Part shown: piece by piece, positions 1 to 8,715 of the stretch
How positions within the stretch are numbered: position 1 is the first letter of the stretch
How the letters are laid out: the number at the start of each line of letters is the position of its first letter
Origin: PLOWO2-12-38-17 sp963709355
GTDB lineage: Bacteria > Planctomycetota > Brocadiia > Brocadiales > Brocadiaceae
Assembly (NCBI GenBank): GCA_963709355.1
Contig: CAVPVY010000005.1
Location: 62,001-126,000 of the forward strand
Direction: 5' to 3'
DNA: 64,000 nucleotides
The notes under the pieces: generated by a model
Seen by the model: the letters and a program-made list of their open reading frames with translations, nothing else
The model's database searches: none
What the model was told of the DNA's origin: nothing
Position numbers and translations under genes: made by a program

Positions 1-1072
1 GATTAATCTCCACCATGAGATCGTATATCTTATCATTATAATCACGATAGTCATCAATGTGAATACGGCTTAAGTTGCCTGCCTGTACAAAAGTAACTTT
101 GTTTCTGTGTTCTGGATATTTTTCAAGGAATCTGTCAATAGCTTTAAATCGTTCAGGGATGCCTTTGGTATAATCTATCCTGTCTAATCCAACGCCTATA
201 ATCTGACCTTTTAAACCGAGTTCTCTTTTGATGCGAGCCATCTCAGTCTCAACTTCTTTACTTTGCACCTGTAAACTTAATTCCTCAAAATCAATGCTAA
301 TTGGAAATGGACGGACATATGTTGTCTTTCCACTTTTTGTAGCAGTAAATTTCCCGTAATCTATCCTTGATTCAAGATTGCGGTCTACCGTATCTAGGAA
401 GTTGTTGCAATGGTACTGGGCGTGGAATCCAAGGAGATCGTTTCCCAAAAGACCTTCCAGAATTTCTTGGCCCCAGGGGCATATACGGAATGCCTCTCTG
501 TTTGGCCAAGGAATGTGCCAAAACTGCGCTACAAGCAGATTGGGTCTGCTTTCTTTCAGCATCTTGGGAAGCAAGGTAAAATGATAATCTTGTATGAAAA
601 CGAATGCCTTTTCGTTTCCCACCTCTTCCAGTATGACATTGGCAAATTTCTGATTGACTGATTTGTAAATTTGCCAATCTGCTTCATTAAATTTTGGCTT
701 TACATATACAATATGACAAAGCGGCCACAGGGCTTCATTGGAAAAACCATAATAATATCTTTCTTCTTCTTCGTGAGTAAGCCAGACCCTTCGTAATGTG
801 TATTGTGGATTATCAGGTGGAACGGCAATATGACATTGGGCATCTACAACCTCCTTATCGGCGTCACCGCTGCCGTAAGCAATCCAGGTGCCTCCCTCAG
901 CTCGAATAATCGGGTCAAGGGCAGTAACCATACCGCTGGCTGGGATAATATATTTAATCTCCTCGCCCACATAGTTGTGGATATAAGGTTCCCGGTTCGA
1001 CACGATAATAAGCTTATAGTCCTTGAGCTTGTTAGAAATAAGCTCTTTTAACGACTCTTTTGTATAAATCAT
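1..1072 (-). CDS. otsA: Trehalose-6-phosphate synthase (GT20), N-terminal part, runs off the window
   Basis: The minus-strand frame is open from an ATG at 1072 to the window edge (about 357 codons), so the C-terminus is missing. It would join UDP-glucose (or another NDP-glucose) to glucose-6-phosphate, giving trehalose-6-phosphate in the cytoplasm, an osmoprotectant route. Family marks seen in my translation: IVSNREPY near residue 23, the acceptor-binding stretch HIPWPNREAFRICPWG near 180-195, and the GLDRIDYTKGI signature near 290. The last favours trehalose-phosphate synthase over the related glucosylglycerol-phosphate synthase. Whether a phosphatase domain is fused at the C-terminus cannot be seen. 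The start has no strong Shine-Dalgarno sequence but is the first Met before the conserved block. Confidence 0.88.
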   Translation of the reverse strand, partial: MIYTKESLKELISNKLKDYKLIIVSNREPYIHNYVGEEIKYIIPASGMVTALDPIIRAEGGTWIAYGSGDADKEVVDAQCHIAVPPDNPQYTLRRVWLTHEEEERYYYGFSNEALWPLCHIVYVKPKFNEADWQIYKSVNQKFANVILEEVGNEKAFVFIQDYHFTLLPKMLKESRPNLLVAQFWHIPWPNREAFRICPWGQEILEGLLGNDLLGFHAQYHCNNFLDTVDRNLESRIDYGKFTATKSGKTTYVRPFPISIDFEELSLQVQSKEVETEMARIKRELGLKGQIIGVGLDRIDYTKGIPERFKAIDRFLEKYPEHRNKVTFVQAGNLSRIHIDDYRDYNDKIYDLMVEIN

Positions 1073-1278
1073 ATTTTAATAACTACTTTATTAAGTTCGA
1101 AAAGAAACCATAAATGCTACAATAATGAATTTTATTACCTGGGGTGAAATAGAAGATATTCAGCTAATACCTTATCGAAAATAAATATCAGGAATGCTAA
1201 CACTACGATTAAAAGAATGACAGAAATATTAATTACTATAATTACCATCTAAAGTGAGATGACCGGCACTGATTATAT

Positions 1279-2088
1279 TTACAACTTGGATAAAAATATT
1301 TTATCCTCAATTTTTGATTGGTGCGCTATACGCTGCGTCATTTTTTTGTTATTCTTTGAGATAGAAATGTAACTAAATACAGAATAAACAAGGATGCACG
1401 GTAATAAAACATCTAGAACAGGGGCGACTAATTCTACATCATGCTCATGAACCAACCCTAATATATTGGTAAGGAGAAGATTTCTAACAAAAAAGAACAC
1501 GTACAACAAAATCTTTATGTGTCTATGAATACCAAGGTACTTGCAATATACATAAACAAAAGCAAGTGATGCACAAAGTCTCATTGCATTATTTAAAATA
1601 TTAAAAATAAACGGCAGACCCTTTGATTCAGATTCTTCAGGGAAAAATACCTCTAAGGTTGTCGTAAAGAAATATTTTGAGAAAAAGTATATCCCAAAGC
1701 CAATCCCCGCCACGTAAAAAATATTCCTTATTTGTAAGATATAATCTCTTATTTGCCTGATAGAATCTTGAGATTCATTAGGGTCGCAGGAAACATACAT
1801 CATACCCCTGATAGCATTTTTACTGCTCGATGATGTAATAAACATATAAGCTAATCCTAACAGAATAATGGTTATAATATCTCCACACATGTCAGGCAAA
1901 CTTGGTGTATGAAATTCGTATATATGATGACCATGTCCACCAGGCTGAATAACATTAAAAAGTATAAGGGGCTTAATAATATCCCCCACAATAAATCTCA
2001 GAATAACAGCTAGAAAGGTAAAAAATACACCTATTCTGAGATTCTTTAAGATTGTTTTTTCCCGGTTCGTGAAAGCAAAGGCTAACAT
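1279..2088 (-). CDS. Hypothetical six-helix integral membrane protein
   Basis: 269 residues with about six hydrophobic segments (near residues 18-45, 70-86, 120-140, 155-180, 193-213 and 220-243) and a basic, polar C-terminal tail. A loop near residues 50-58 has the His-rich stretch GGHGHHIYEFH. I recognise no family and assign no function. A good Shine-Dalgarno (gaaggagaaaag) precedes the ATG at 2088. It is divergent from the tetR-like gene at 2300, so that regulator may once have controlled it; this is inferred from position only. Confidence 0.6.
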   Translation of the reverse strand: MLAFAFTNREKTILKNLRIGVFFTFLAVILRFIVGDIIKPLILFNVIQPGGHGHHIYEFHTPSLPDMCGDIITIILLGLAYMFITSSSSKNAIRGMMYVSCDPNESQDSIRQIRDYILQIRNIFYVAGIGFGIYFFSKYFFTTTLEVFFPEESESKGLPFIFNILNNAMRLCASLAFVYVYCKYLGIHRHIKILLYVFFFVRNLLLTNILGLVHEHDVELVAPVLDVLLPCILVYSVFSYISISKNNKKMTQRIAHQSKIEDKIFLSKL

Positions 2089-2230
2089 CTTTTCTCCTTC
2101 TTTATTTTATTGTCAAATTCTAAACACCTAGAATACGGAGATATTTATTAGAAAGGTTTTTTGTATTTTGAATAAACTTCTATGGCACATGATATTATAT
2201 TACGATATGTTAACAATCATAAGCTTACTA

Positions 2231-2258
2231 TTGATACTTATAATTTAGAATATATAAT
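2231..2258 (+). promoter_or_regulatory. Sigma70-type promoter of the tetR-like gene
   Basis: TTGATA (2231-2236), 16-bp spacer, TATAAT (2253-2258), about 40 bp before the gene at 2300. The direct repeat ATAATTTAG around 2240 and 2254 could be part of an operator, but no clear palindrome is present. Confidence 0.5.
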
Positions 2259-2299
2259 TTAGTCAAGTAAATTATGAACTACTTAAAAAGGGAGGAATT

Positions 2300-2662
2300 A
2301 TGCAAATCAGGAAACGTTCAAAAATCAGAAGGCAGCAGATTATTGATATTATCCGGAATAGCATTTTTTCTAAAGGAATAGAACATATAAACATAAGTAA
2401 GATTGCGAGCCGTACAGGCACTTCCGAAACTGCTATTTATCGCCATTTTAAAAGCAAGTGGTATATATTAGGTTTTTTAATTGATAATATTGAAGAAACA
2501 CTTATGGAAGCCTTGGATAAAGCGATGATAAGCGATGACTTGATTCAGAATCTAAGAAATGTACTGTTTGCACATCTTATGTATCCAAACGAACAACATG
2601 AGACATCTTTCGTCGTTATTACGGTGATAATGCAGTCTTGCGATGTTGCACTTCAATGTTGA
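2300..2662 (+). CDS. TetR-family regulator, C-terminally truncated
   Basis: 120 residues. The N-terminal helix-turn-helix domain is intact (residues 5-55; ISKIASRTGTSETAIYRHFKSK is typical of TetR) and is followed by the start of the ligand-binding domain, which stops abruptly near residue 112. TetR proteins are normally about 190-210 residues, so roughly 80 residues are missing. The Shine-Dalgarno GGGAGG is strong. The last codons run antisense into what looks like the start of another gene (see 2595-2710), which points to a deletion or rearrangement joining two unrelated genes. DNA binding may persist, but effector binding is probably lost. Confidence 0.75.
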   Translation: MQIRKRSKIRRQQIIDIIRNSIFSKGIEHINISKIASRTGTSETAIYRHFKSKWYILGFLIDNIEETLMEALDKAMISDDLIQNLRNVLFAHLMYPNEQHETSFVVITVIMQSCDVALQC

Positions 2663-2710
2663 ATGTGCCGTAATCAAAAGGATAAAACCAGAAAAAGTTG
2701 TTATTTTCAT
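2595..2710 (-). pseudogene. 5' remnant of a secreted-protein gene, antisense to the tetR end
   Basis: On the minus strand, GGAGAAATAT precedes an ATG at about 2701 that opens with a signal-peptide-like sequence (MKITTFSGFILLITAHS) and then loses sense, reading into tetR antisense. It looks like the start of an exported protein cut off by the same junction that truncated tetR. The remnant is short, so the identity is unknown. Confidence 0.3.
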
Positions 2711-2727
2711 ATATTTCTCCATTTTGT

Positions 2728-2900
2728 TTAGAAATTATACCCTATGGTACTCAAGATTGTAGCGTCATTTTTGCTCAGTTTATTTAGACTTGGGGTTATG
2801 TCGTATTCATTAATCCAACTTAAGTTTACTGATAAAGATTTATTAATAATCTGTCTTAATCCCATATCAGACGCTAACCTTCAATTCGTTATTTTCCGTT
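2728..2900 (-). pseudogene. C-terminal remnant of a DUF481-like outer-membrane protein
   Basis: The minus strand encodes about 47 residues ending in a terminal Phe (start DMGLRQIINKSLSVNLSW, end STIGYNF, stop at 2728), the pattern of the last strands of a DUF481/YdiY-type beta barrel. Just upstream the matching text (NELKVSV) continues in another frame and then hits stops, so this is a frameshifted leftover. It sits between the truncated tetR and the kinase gene. Confidence 0.45.
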
Positions 2901-2926
2901 GACTTAATAAATTGACAACTTAAAAT
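2899..2926 (+). promoter_or_regulatory. Candidate sigma70 promoter inside a repeated motif
   Basis: TTGACT (2899-2904), 16-bp spacer, TAAAAT (2921-2926), followed by AAGGCAAAC. The same layout recurs at 4530. It could drive the kinase at 3220 through a leader of about 290 nt, but may simply be part of a dispersed repeat. Confidence 0.35.
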
Positions 2927-3219
2927 AAGGCAAACAATTCCATAAAAGTATGGGAATAATTGACTAAATTCAACAGTAAAATACGAAACAAAAAAATCTA
3001 ATTTTATAAAAATGTCCAATTATTTCATGACTTTCATGTATGTTTGCCCTAATCGGATATAGATTTAGGATGTAGTTTGGTTAAAGCGGAGTGTACTCAA
3101 CAAAATTCATAATATTCGGTGAACGTAATTCATTCTACTTTAGCTGAAAACACAGTGTAATCTGTGTCCTATTTTAAAATATGAATACTGTTAAGAAATA
3201 AGATAACACAGGAGTTATT
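2927..3219. other. Intergenic stretch before the kinase gene
   Basis: AT-rich, with no convincing coding frame. A small imperfect hairpin (ATTCCATA...TATGGGAAT) lies near 2936-2957, and TTTGCCCTAA near 3042 is an inverted version of the GGGCAAA end of the motif at 2899 and 4530. Nothing else is recognisable. Confidence 0.4.
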
Positions 3220-4221
3220 GTGAAAAGTTGTATTCTGGGTATTGATGGTGGGGGAACCAAGACTATATGTGCAGTATCAACCCTTGATGGTGAAGTTATT
3301 GGTATGGGCCAAAGCGGCACAACAAATCCTAATCTGGCGTCTGAGACTGAAGTCAAAGACGCGCTTCAAAAGGCGATATGTGAGGCTATAGGTAATCATA
3401 GAGAACTCAGCATAGAGTTTGTTTGCGCAGGCATGGCTGGAACTGGTACGGTTGAAAATCAAATCCTTATAAACAAACTCATAAGACAAATTTTAGACTT
3501 ATCCACTTTACGTTCCTTGCTCAACAGCAGATTTAATCCTTCCAGAAATATTTATGTCTGCCTGGATACCGTTATTACCCTTGTTGCCGGGGCTGGTGTG
3601 CGGCACGGGCTTGTTGCAATATCAGGGACGGGGTCAATTATTTATGGCGAGACTATTAATGGGCAAAATGTCAGGGTTGGCGGATGGGGGAATCTATTAG
3701 ACGAGGGAAGCGGTTATGAAATAGGCAGGCTTGCATTGCAGGCGGTAATGAAGTTTTACGACGGAGGCGCAAATCCATCATTGTTGACTCAAATGGTTTT
3801 AGATACATGCGGACTGGATTCGCCAGATAAGTTAACGTATTATATATACCGGAAAGACTTAAGCCCATCCAGTATTGCTGACTTGGCTAGGGCTGTAAAC
3901 CAGGCGGCGATTAAGGGCGACATAGCGGCAAGGAATATTTTAGAGAAAATTGCTGATGAGCTTTACGATAGCATTTTAGTGGCTGCTAAGCGGCTCGATT
4001 TTAAGAACAATGATGCAACGCTGGTGTTAAGCGGCGGGGTGCTGACTAACATTGAGATAGTAAGGGAACGAATTGCAAAAAAAGTTATGGAGAATATTTC
4101 TGCAATTAAAACGATTGAACTCTGCCGGGAGCCAGTCAAAGGGGCTATCCGGATAGCGCTTGAAAAGAATGTGGGTTGTATTAAGAAGAACGTACCAAAA
4201 AAACAAACTAAATTTTTTTGA
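3220..4221 (+). CDS. BadF/BadG/BcrA/BcrD-type ATPase, probable N-acetylglucosamine-like kinase
   Basis: 333 residues of the ASKHA kinase fold. Seen: phosphate-1 motif GIDGGGTKT (7-15), AGMAGTG (70-76), phosphate-2 loop SGTGS (135-139), GGWGNLLDEGSG (154-165) and the adenosine loop LVLSGGV near 270. This layout fits COG2971 sugar kinases acting on N-acetylglucosamine or related amino sugars in the cytoplasm. The length is normal. It lacks the Fe-S cysteines of the 2-hydroxyacyl-CoA dehydratase activases, so a sugar kinase is more likely than an activator. The start is GTG with ACAGGAG seven bases upstream. The zinc-ribbon gene follows 12 bp after its stop and is probably cotranscribed. Confidence 0.8.
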   Translation: MKSCILGIDGGGTKTICAVSTLDGEVIGMGQSGTTNPNLASETEVKDALQKAICEAIGNHRELSIEFVCAGMAGTGTVENQILINKLIRQILDLSTLRSLLNSRFNPSRNIYVCLDTVITLVAGAGVRHGLVAISGTGSIIYGETINGQNVRVGGWGNLLDEGSGYEIGRLALQAVMKFYDGGANPSLLTQMVLDTCGLDSPDKLTYYIYRKDLSPSSIADLARAVNQAAIKGDIAARNILEKIADELYDSILVAAKRLDFKNNDATLVLSGGVLTNIEIVRERIAKKVMENISAIKTIELCREPVKGAIRIALEKNVGCIKKNVPKKQTKFF

Positions 4222-4233
4222 AGGTAGGGGAAA

Positions 4234-4416
4234 ATGGACACCAAAAAATCTAAACCAATTTATATCAAAAAGGAACTTCATGTTTGTCCCGAATGTAGTT
4301 ACGACGACGGTTTTCACACTTCATTTTTACGAGTAACGAAGAAGACCTGCAAGATTATCCTCATATGCCCAAGCTGCCATGCCCGATATGACCCGGATTG
4401 GATAGTTAATTTATAA
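4234..4416 (+). CDS. Small zinc-ribbon protein
   Basis: 60 residues with two CxxC knuckles (CPEC near residue 18 and CPSC near 46), spaced as in a zinc ribbon. A strong Shine-Dalgarno (GTAGGGG) precedes the ATG. It follows the sugar-kinase gene by 12 bp and is likely in the same transcript. The role is unknown; nucleic-acid or protein binding is the usual job of such ribbons. Confidence 0.65.
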   Translation: MDTKKSKPIYIKKELHVCPECSYDDGFHTSFLRVTKKTCKIILICPSCHARYDPDWIVNL

Positions 4417-4800
4417 AGAATAAGTTTCGCTTGCTTCTGGCATGAATTTCAAACTTGTAGAGACGCACAGCAATGCGTCTATGCATACTTGTTCTAGAAT
4501 CGCTTCGATACTTTATTTAATGTTTCCTGTTGACTTGAATAATTAAGAATTTAGAATAGGGCAAAAGGGGATTGTGTAAAGGGCAAGAAATATTGTGATA
4601 TACAGAATATTTTCTGATGAAGACGAAAAGAAACAAACATGCTGGAAGAGTTAAATATTACGATCTTCGGATAGAGATTATCTAAATCATTCAAGATTTC
4701 TGCTTAATCAAACTTATAGGATTGTTATACTAAATGTTTTATCAAAAGCATTGGATATTGGCTACTTCTCGAACCTAAGGTTTGAGTTACAACCATAATT
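4417..4800. other. Intergenic region with a hairpin repeat and a promoter-like motif
   Basis: No coding frame is supported. It holds a stem-loop (AGACGCA 4461-4467 and TGCGTCT 4474-4480, 6-nt loop) of the kind scattered as short palindromes in such genomes, and the promoter-like motif at 4530. The right end is downstream of the convergent metF gene. A small RNA transcribed from 4560 rightward is possible but unproven. Confidence 0.4.
4530..4557 (+). promoter_or_regulatory. Orphan promoter-like motif, second copy
   Basis: TTGACT (4530-4535), 16 bp, TAGAAT (4552-4557), then AGGGCAAAA. It resembles the motif at 2899 both upstream (TTTCC.GTTGACTT) and downstream (GGCAAA). No gene follows on this strand before the convergent metF. 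Confidence 0.3.
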
Positions 4801-5751
4801 TTAAATAGCAGGTCTGGGATGTAATTTTGCTTGTTTGACAATTTCAGGCACTGCCTCTTCCCATTCAACTGCCATGATGTGAATACCTGCCACGCCTTTA
4901 ATCGCCCGGACCTGTTCAATTACTTCCAGACATATCTTGATGCCTTCTTCCTTGCCCTTTTTATTAGCCGAGGCGGCGGTCATACAGTCCATAACCTCAT
5001 CGGGCACGTCCATACCGGGCACATTCTGTTTCATGTGTTTTGCCATTCCGGCTGACTTGAGCGGCGCCACGCCAGCAAGGATGAATGCCTTTTCGTGAAG
5101 TCCCATGTCGGTAACCATCGTCATCCATTCCTTGAATTTCTTGACATTGTAAATAATCTGAGTTTGAATGAAATCGGCACCGGCGGTAATTTTCTTGGCA
5201 AGTCTGATTGCACGGAATTTGAATGGATCGGCAAAGGGATTTTCAGCGGCGCCGATAAAGAACCTTGGTTCGGAGGTCTTCAATTCCTGACCTGATTGAA
5301 ATTTCTTCTTGTCCCTAAGAATCTTTACTATCTGGATGAGTTGGATGGAATCTATATCAAAGACGCCCTTTGCCATCGGGTGGTCGCCAAATTTCTGGTG
5401 GTCTCCCGTAAGACACAGCAGATTTCTTGCACCAAGTGCAGCCGCACCCAGGAGGTCGCTCTGGATGGCTATTCGGTTCCTATCACGGCAGGTCATTTGA
5501 ATAATAGGTTCTAGTCCCGCATCAAGAACGATACGACCTGCGGCAATGCTGGACATACGCACCACGGCGGTCTGGCAGTCTGTTATATTGAATGCATCCC
5601 CGTATCCTTTTAGTATTTCGCACTTTTTTTCAATTGCCGAACGGTCTGCTCCGCGAGGGGGGCCTAGTTCTGCGGTGACTACAAATTTGCCAGTTTTTAA
5701 TAGTTTCTCTAAGTTGCTGTCGGATTTTATGTCAGACCTATTTTGAATCAT
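4801..5751 (-). CDS. metF: 5,10-methylenetetrahydrofolate reductase, catalytic subunit
   Basis: 316 residues of the MetF TIM barrel: VTAELGPPRGAD near 24 (with the catalytic Glu), QMTCRDRNRIAIQSDLLGA near 87-105, CLTGDHQKFGDHP near 115, and GADFIQTQIIYN near 195. It reduces methylene-THF to methyl-THF, or runs in reverse, in the methyl branch of the acetyl-CoA pathway and methionine synthesis. It is the last gene of the minus-strand set flavoprotein-metV-metF, with 111 bp between metV and metF. Coupling to MetV and to an Fe-S flavoprotein is typical of anaerobes with a Wood-Ljungdahl pathway rather than of NADH-dependent E. coli MetF. Confidence 0.92.
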   Translation of the reverse strand: MIQNRSDIKSDSNLEKLLKTGKFVVTAELGPPRGADRSAIEKKCEILKGYGDAFNITDCQTAVVRMSSIAAGRIVLDAGLEPIIQMTCRDRNRIAIQSDLLGAAALGARNLLCLTGDHQKFGDHPMAKGVFDIDSIQLIQIVKILRDKKKFQSGQELKTSEPRFFIGAAENPFADPFKFRAIRLAKKITAGADFIQTQIIYNVKKFKEWMTMVTDMGLHEKAFILAGVAPLKSAGMAKHMKQNVPGMDVPDEVMDCMTAASANKKGKEEGIKICLEVIEQVRAIKGVAGIHIMAVEWEEAVPEIVKQAKLHPRPAI

Positions 5752-5862
5752 AATTTGATTATAGAGAGATTTCTATTTGGGACACGGATTAAAACAGATT
5801 TTCAGGATATTTAAAATTAGAAGATACGATTTATATCTACGGCAAGCAGTGTCCAATTTAAT

Positions 5863-6537
5863 TTATTTTTTAATAACTAAGTGTTCAAGAATCATCTTTC
5901 TCGGATGATTTTCCATACCAGTTGTCCAGTCCTTTGGTGGTACGATATTTTCCATTGTTGACAGGAGTTGTTGTGTGTCTAGCTGGTCATAAATCTGATT
6001 CCATACGCATGGCGTTTCCTGTGAAACCTCGCACTTGCCATTTTGCGAGCCGCCGCACGGTCCGTTCAAAAGACTTTTTGCGCACCTGCTTACAGGGCAA
6101 AGTCCGCCTGTCGTTCCTAAAATGCAATTGCCGCACCCGCCGCAGCGTTCCCAAAAAATTCCCTGCTCGATTGGCCCACCCATAAAGGTGGTATTCACAC
6201 CGGGGAAGATTCTGATTCTGGGGAATTTTTCTGCCATGTACTGCACACCAATGCCGCAGGCAATTGAGAGAACGGCGTCACAATCCTTAATGGTTTCTTT
6301 TATATTATCAATAAACTCCCATTCGCATTGCCGGAGTGTAGAATCTTCTCTGACCTCAATTTGCCTGCCTTCAAATTTTGCTGAGAGCCGGAGTTGTGCG
6401 GCAAGCTCTGTAACCTGTTTTTCGCCGCCTGTATGGCATATTGTTACACAGGAACCACATCCCAGCACACATACCTTCTTGAAGCCCGAAAGCATCTGTT
6501 TGATTTCTTGAAATGGTTTTGATGATGCTACAATCAT
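5863..6537 (-). CDS. metV: MetV: methylenetetrahydrofolate reductase C-terminal/zinc-cluster protein
   Basis: 224 residues and rich in Cys: VLGCGSCVTICHTGG near 23-37, CGGCGNC near 131 and CPVSRCAKSLLNGPCGGSQNGKC near 147-170. This is the MetV family (MTHFR C-terminal domain), which binds metal and Fe-S clusters and links MetF to electron carriers. It lies 25 bp after the flavoprotein gene and before metF, the usual MetV-MetF pairing. The NGPCGG signature is well conserved. Function comes from the family; the partner electron donor is inferred from the neighbour. Confidence 0.9.
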   Translation of the reverse strand: MIVASSKPFQEIKQMLSGFKKVCVLGCGSCVTICHTGGEKQVTELAAQLRLSAKFEGRQIEVREDSTLRQCEWEFIDNIKETIKDCDAVLSIACGIGVQYMAEKFPRIRIFPGVNTTFMGGPIEQGIFWERCGGCGNCILGTTGGLCPVSRCAKSLLNGPCGGSQNGKCEVSQETPCVWNQIYDQLDTQQLLSTMENIVPPKDWTTGMENHPRKMILEHLVIKK

Positions 6538-6562
6538 TGTGGTATTCTTTAAAAAAGTTTTT

Positions 6563-8647
6563 CTAAACGATATTTTTTAATTCTTCGACCATGTTATAGG
6601 CTATTTCCAGGATTTCCTTCCCATTTTGTGAGGAGATAAAGTACGTCCTGAATCGTCTTGTGTCCATTCCCACGTCACTGAGGATTTGAGTGGTGAATTT
6701 TGTCCTTCTTTCAATCCATTCATGTTCCTTACAAAAATGACATATGTCATCCTTGCATGCCGTTATCAGTACGCCGTGTGCACCTAATTCAAAGGCTTTA
6801 AGATACAGTGATGGGTCTACCTTGCCAAGTCCTAGTACGCCAATCCTCTTGATGTGGGGAAAGGGTAAATTGTTAATTTCTTCTGCTTTGGCTTTTTCAT
6901 CATTATAAGCGCTAAATTGACAATGGAAATTAATGATAATGGGTTTTATACTTAAAGTAAATTTATCCTTGAAGATTGTTTGCAGTGTATCAATACCGCG
7001 GTCTTCATATGGTGTTTTGAAACTTATTGCCTTAGCCGGGCATTCAACGATGCATAAACCGCAAGACTGGCAATCGCCATCAATGTATGCGGTTGTTTCG
7101 CCTTTTTTAATCTTTGGTACTTCAAAGGGGCAAACCCTGACACAGGTGAGACACCCTACGCAAAGTTTATCGTCCACAAAGGCGCCAGCGCCGCAGTTCA
7201 TACATCTTTGCGCCTCTTTCACGGCTATATTTAACGGAAAACCGAATTCAACTTCTTCAAAGTTATCTAGCCTTTTATCAAAGGGCATTGCAGGCATATC
7301 TTGTTTTTGTTCTTTCTTGATAAGACTGATTCTTGATGTGGCAATATCTAATACTGCGGGTTTGTCATCCCATTTTTCATCTTTTTTGAGTGTAGCATTT
7401 CTAAGGGTATTGTGAATAACAAGTGCGGCTTTTTTACCATGTGCCATACTCTCGGTCATGGTTCCACGTCCTAGCACAATGTCACCACCTGCATAAACAC
7501 CCTGAACTGATGTGCTGAATGTGATAGGATTAACTATAATTGTGCCGCCGCGAGTTACCTGTATGCCTTCCTGACCTTTCAGGAAGGAAAGATTTGATGT
7601 CTGTCCTATGGCAAGGATAATTGTATCAGCTTCTGTAACGGATTCAGAACCCTCATAAAACGCGGGGTTGAATCGCCTTTGTTCATCAAATACATATTTG
7701 ACTTTTAATGTTTCAAGACCTGTTACACGACCGTTCTTTCCGAGGATACGTTTGGGACCTATCGAATTATATAAGATTGCTCCTTCATGAATTGTTTCTT
7801 CGATTTCAAAATCTGTTGTCGGCATTTCCTTCCGTGATTCAAGACAGGCGACGCTTACCTTATCAGGCTTAAGTCGTAATGCAGTGCGCGCGCAATCCAT
7901 AGCGACAGCACCTCCACCAACCACAAGTATATTTTTACCAATTTTTGCGTTTCCTGTAGTGTTTACCTCTTTTAAAAATGATACTCCTTTCAGCACGCCA
8001 TCGAGTTCAATTCCTTCAATATTGAGGGATCGACTTTCTAACAACCCCACGCCAATAAAGATAACTGAAAACCCTTCCTTTTTCAGGCTTTCAAATGTAA
8101 CGTCAACACCGAAGGCTGTGTTGTATTTTATCTCGACGCCTAAATTTTTTATGAATTCAACATCTCTGTCAATAGCAGTCCTTGGTAAACGGTATGTAGG
8201 TACGCCCATGCGGAGCATACCGCCGGGTGTCGGGTTGGATTCAAATATTGTGCATGAATACCCTAAAAGTGCAAGGTCGTTTGCTGCTGCCAGACCTGCA
8301 GGGCCTGCACCGATAATGGCAATTTTTTCTGGGTATTTTTCGGGGGTTATTCTTTTTGTTTCTTCAGAAAAGTTATCACCCAGAAAGCGCTTGAGCCATG
8401 CAATTGCAATTGGCGTATCAGTACTATTCCTGCGGCATTTTGTTTCACAAGGGTGTGTGCAGATACGACCGCAGGCGGATGGCAGTGGGTTTCTTTCTCT
8501 GACCAAGCGGAACGCCTCGCTGAAACGCCCTCTTGCAATGAGCTGGACATAGTCGCGGGCATCCTGCCGAATGGGACATGCCATGATACAGGGTGCCTCT
8601 TCATTTATTTTTCTGTCAGAATTTACAATTGTTTTATCCATTATCAT
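6563..8647 (-). CDS. GltD-like FAD oxidoreductase fused to ferredoxin and MvhD domains
   Basis: 694 residues in three parts. First, a GltD/NfnB-like part: N-terminal Fe-S cysteines C20, C24, C59, C63, C67 and C71, an FAD site GAGPAGLA at 113-120, and an NAD(P)H site GGGAVAMD at 243-250. Second, ferredoxin motifs near 480-555 (CVGCLTCVRVCP and CQSCGLCIVECP, plus an extra CMNCGAG). Third, an MvhD/FlpD (hydrogenase iron-sulfur subunit) domain at about 565-694 with CKDDICHFC. Directly upstream of metV and metF, it is the likely electron donor of methylenetetrahydrofolate reductase, moving electrons from NAD(P)H, perhaps with bifurcation; no HdrABC gene is nearby. The alternative start two codons downstream (MDK) is equally possible. 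Confidence 0.85.
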   Translation of the reverse strand: MIMDKTIVNSDRKINEEAPCIMACPIRQDARDYVQLIARGRFSEAFRLVRERNPLPSACGRICTHPCETKCRRNSTDTPIAIAWLKRFLGDNFSEETKRITPEKYPEKIAIIGAGPAGLAAANDLALLGYSCTIFESNPTPGGMLRMGVPTYRLPRTAIDRDVEFIKNLGVEIKYNTAFGVDVTFESLKKEGFSVIFIGVGLLESRSLNIEGIELDGVLKGVSFLKEVNTTGNAKIGKNILVVGGGAVAMDCARTALRLKPDKVSVACLESRKEMPTTDFEIEETIHEGAILYNSIGPKRILGKNGRVTGLETLKVKYVFDEQRRFNPAFYEGSESVTEADTIILAIGQTSNLSFLKGQEGIQVTRGGTIIVNPITFSTSVQGVYAGGDIVLGRGTMTESMAHGKKAALVIHNTLRNATLKKDEKWDDKPAVLDIATSRISLIKKEQKQDMPAMPFDKRLDNFEEVEFGFPLNIAVKEAQRCMNCGAGAFVDDKLCVGCLTCVRVCPFEVPKIKKGETTAYIDGDCQSCGLCIVECPAKAISFKTPYEDRGIDTLQTIFKDKFTLSIKPIIINFHCQFSAYNDEKAKAEEINNLPFPHIKRIGVLGLGKVDPSLYLKAFELGAHGVLITACKDDICHFCKEHEWIERRTKFTTQILSDVGMDTRRFRTYFISSQNGKEILEIAYNMVEELKNIV

Positions 8648-8715
8648 AGTTAAGTATTTTTGTAAGTTTTTGAACCATACCTTAATTCCGATATTCGAGT
8701 TTTGAATTTAACAAA

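Noticed and set aside
372..677. Minus-strand 101-codon frame inside the trehalose-phosphate synthase region
   Set aside because: It is out of frame with the clearly conserved GT20 protein that is open through the whole stretch.
3220..4221. The BadF/BcrA-type gene as a 2-hydroxyacyl-CoA dehydratase activator
   Set aside because: The bridging Fe-S cysteines of those activators are not seen and no dehydratase genes are adjacent.
6535..8647. The GltD-like gene as a glutamate synthase small subunit
   Set aside because: No large-subunit gene is adjacent, and the protein carries ferredoxin and MvhD domains absent from GltD. The context is metV-metF.
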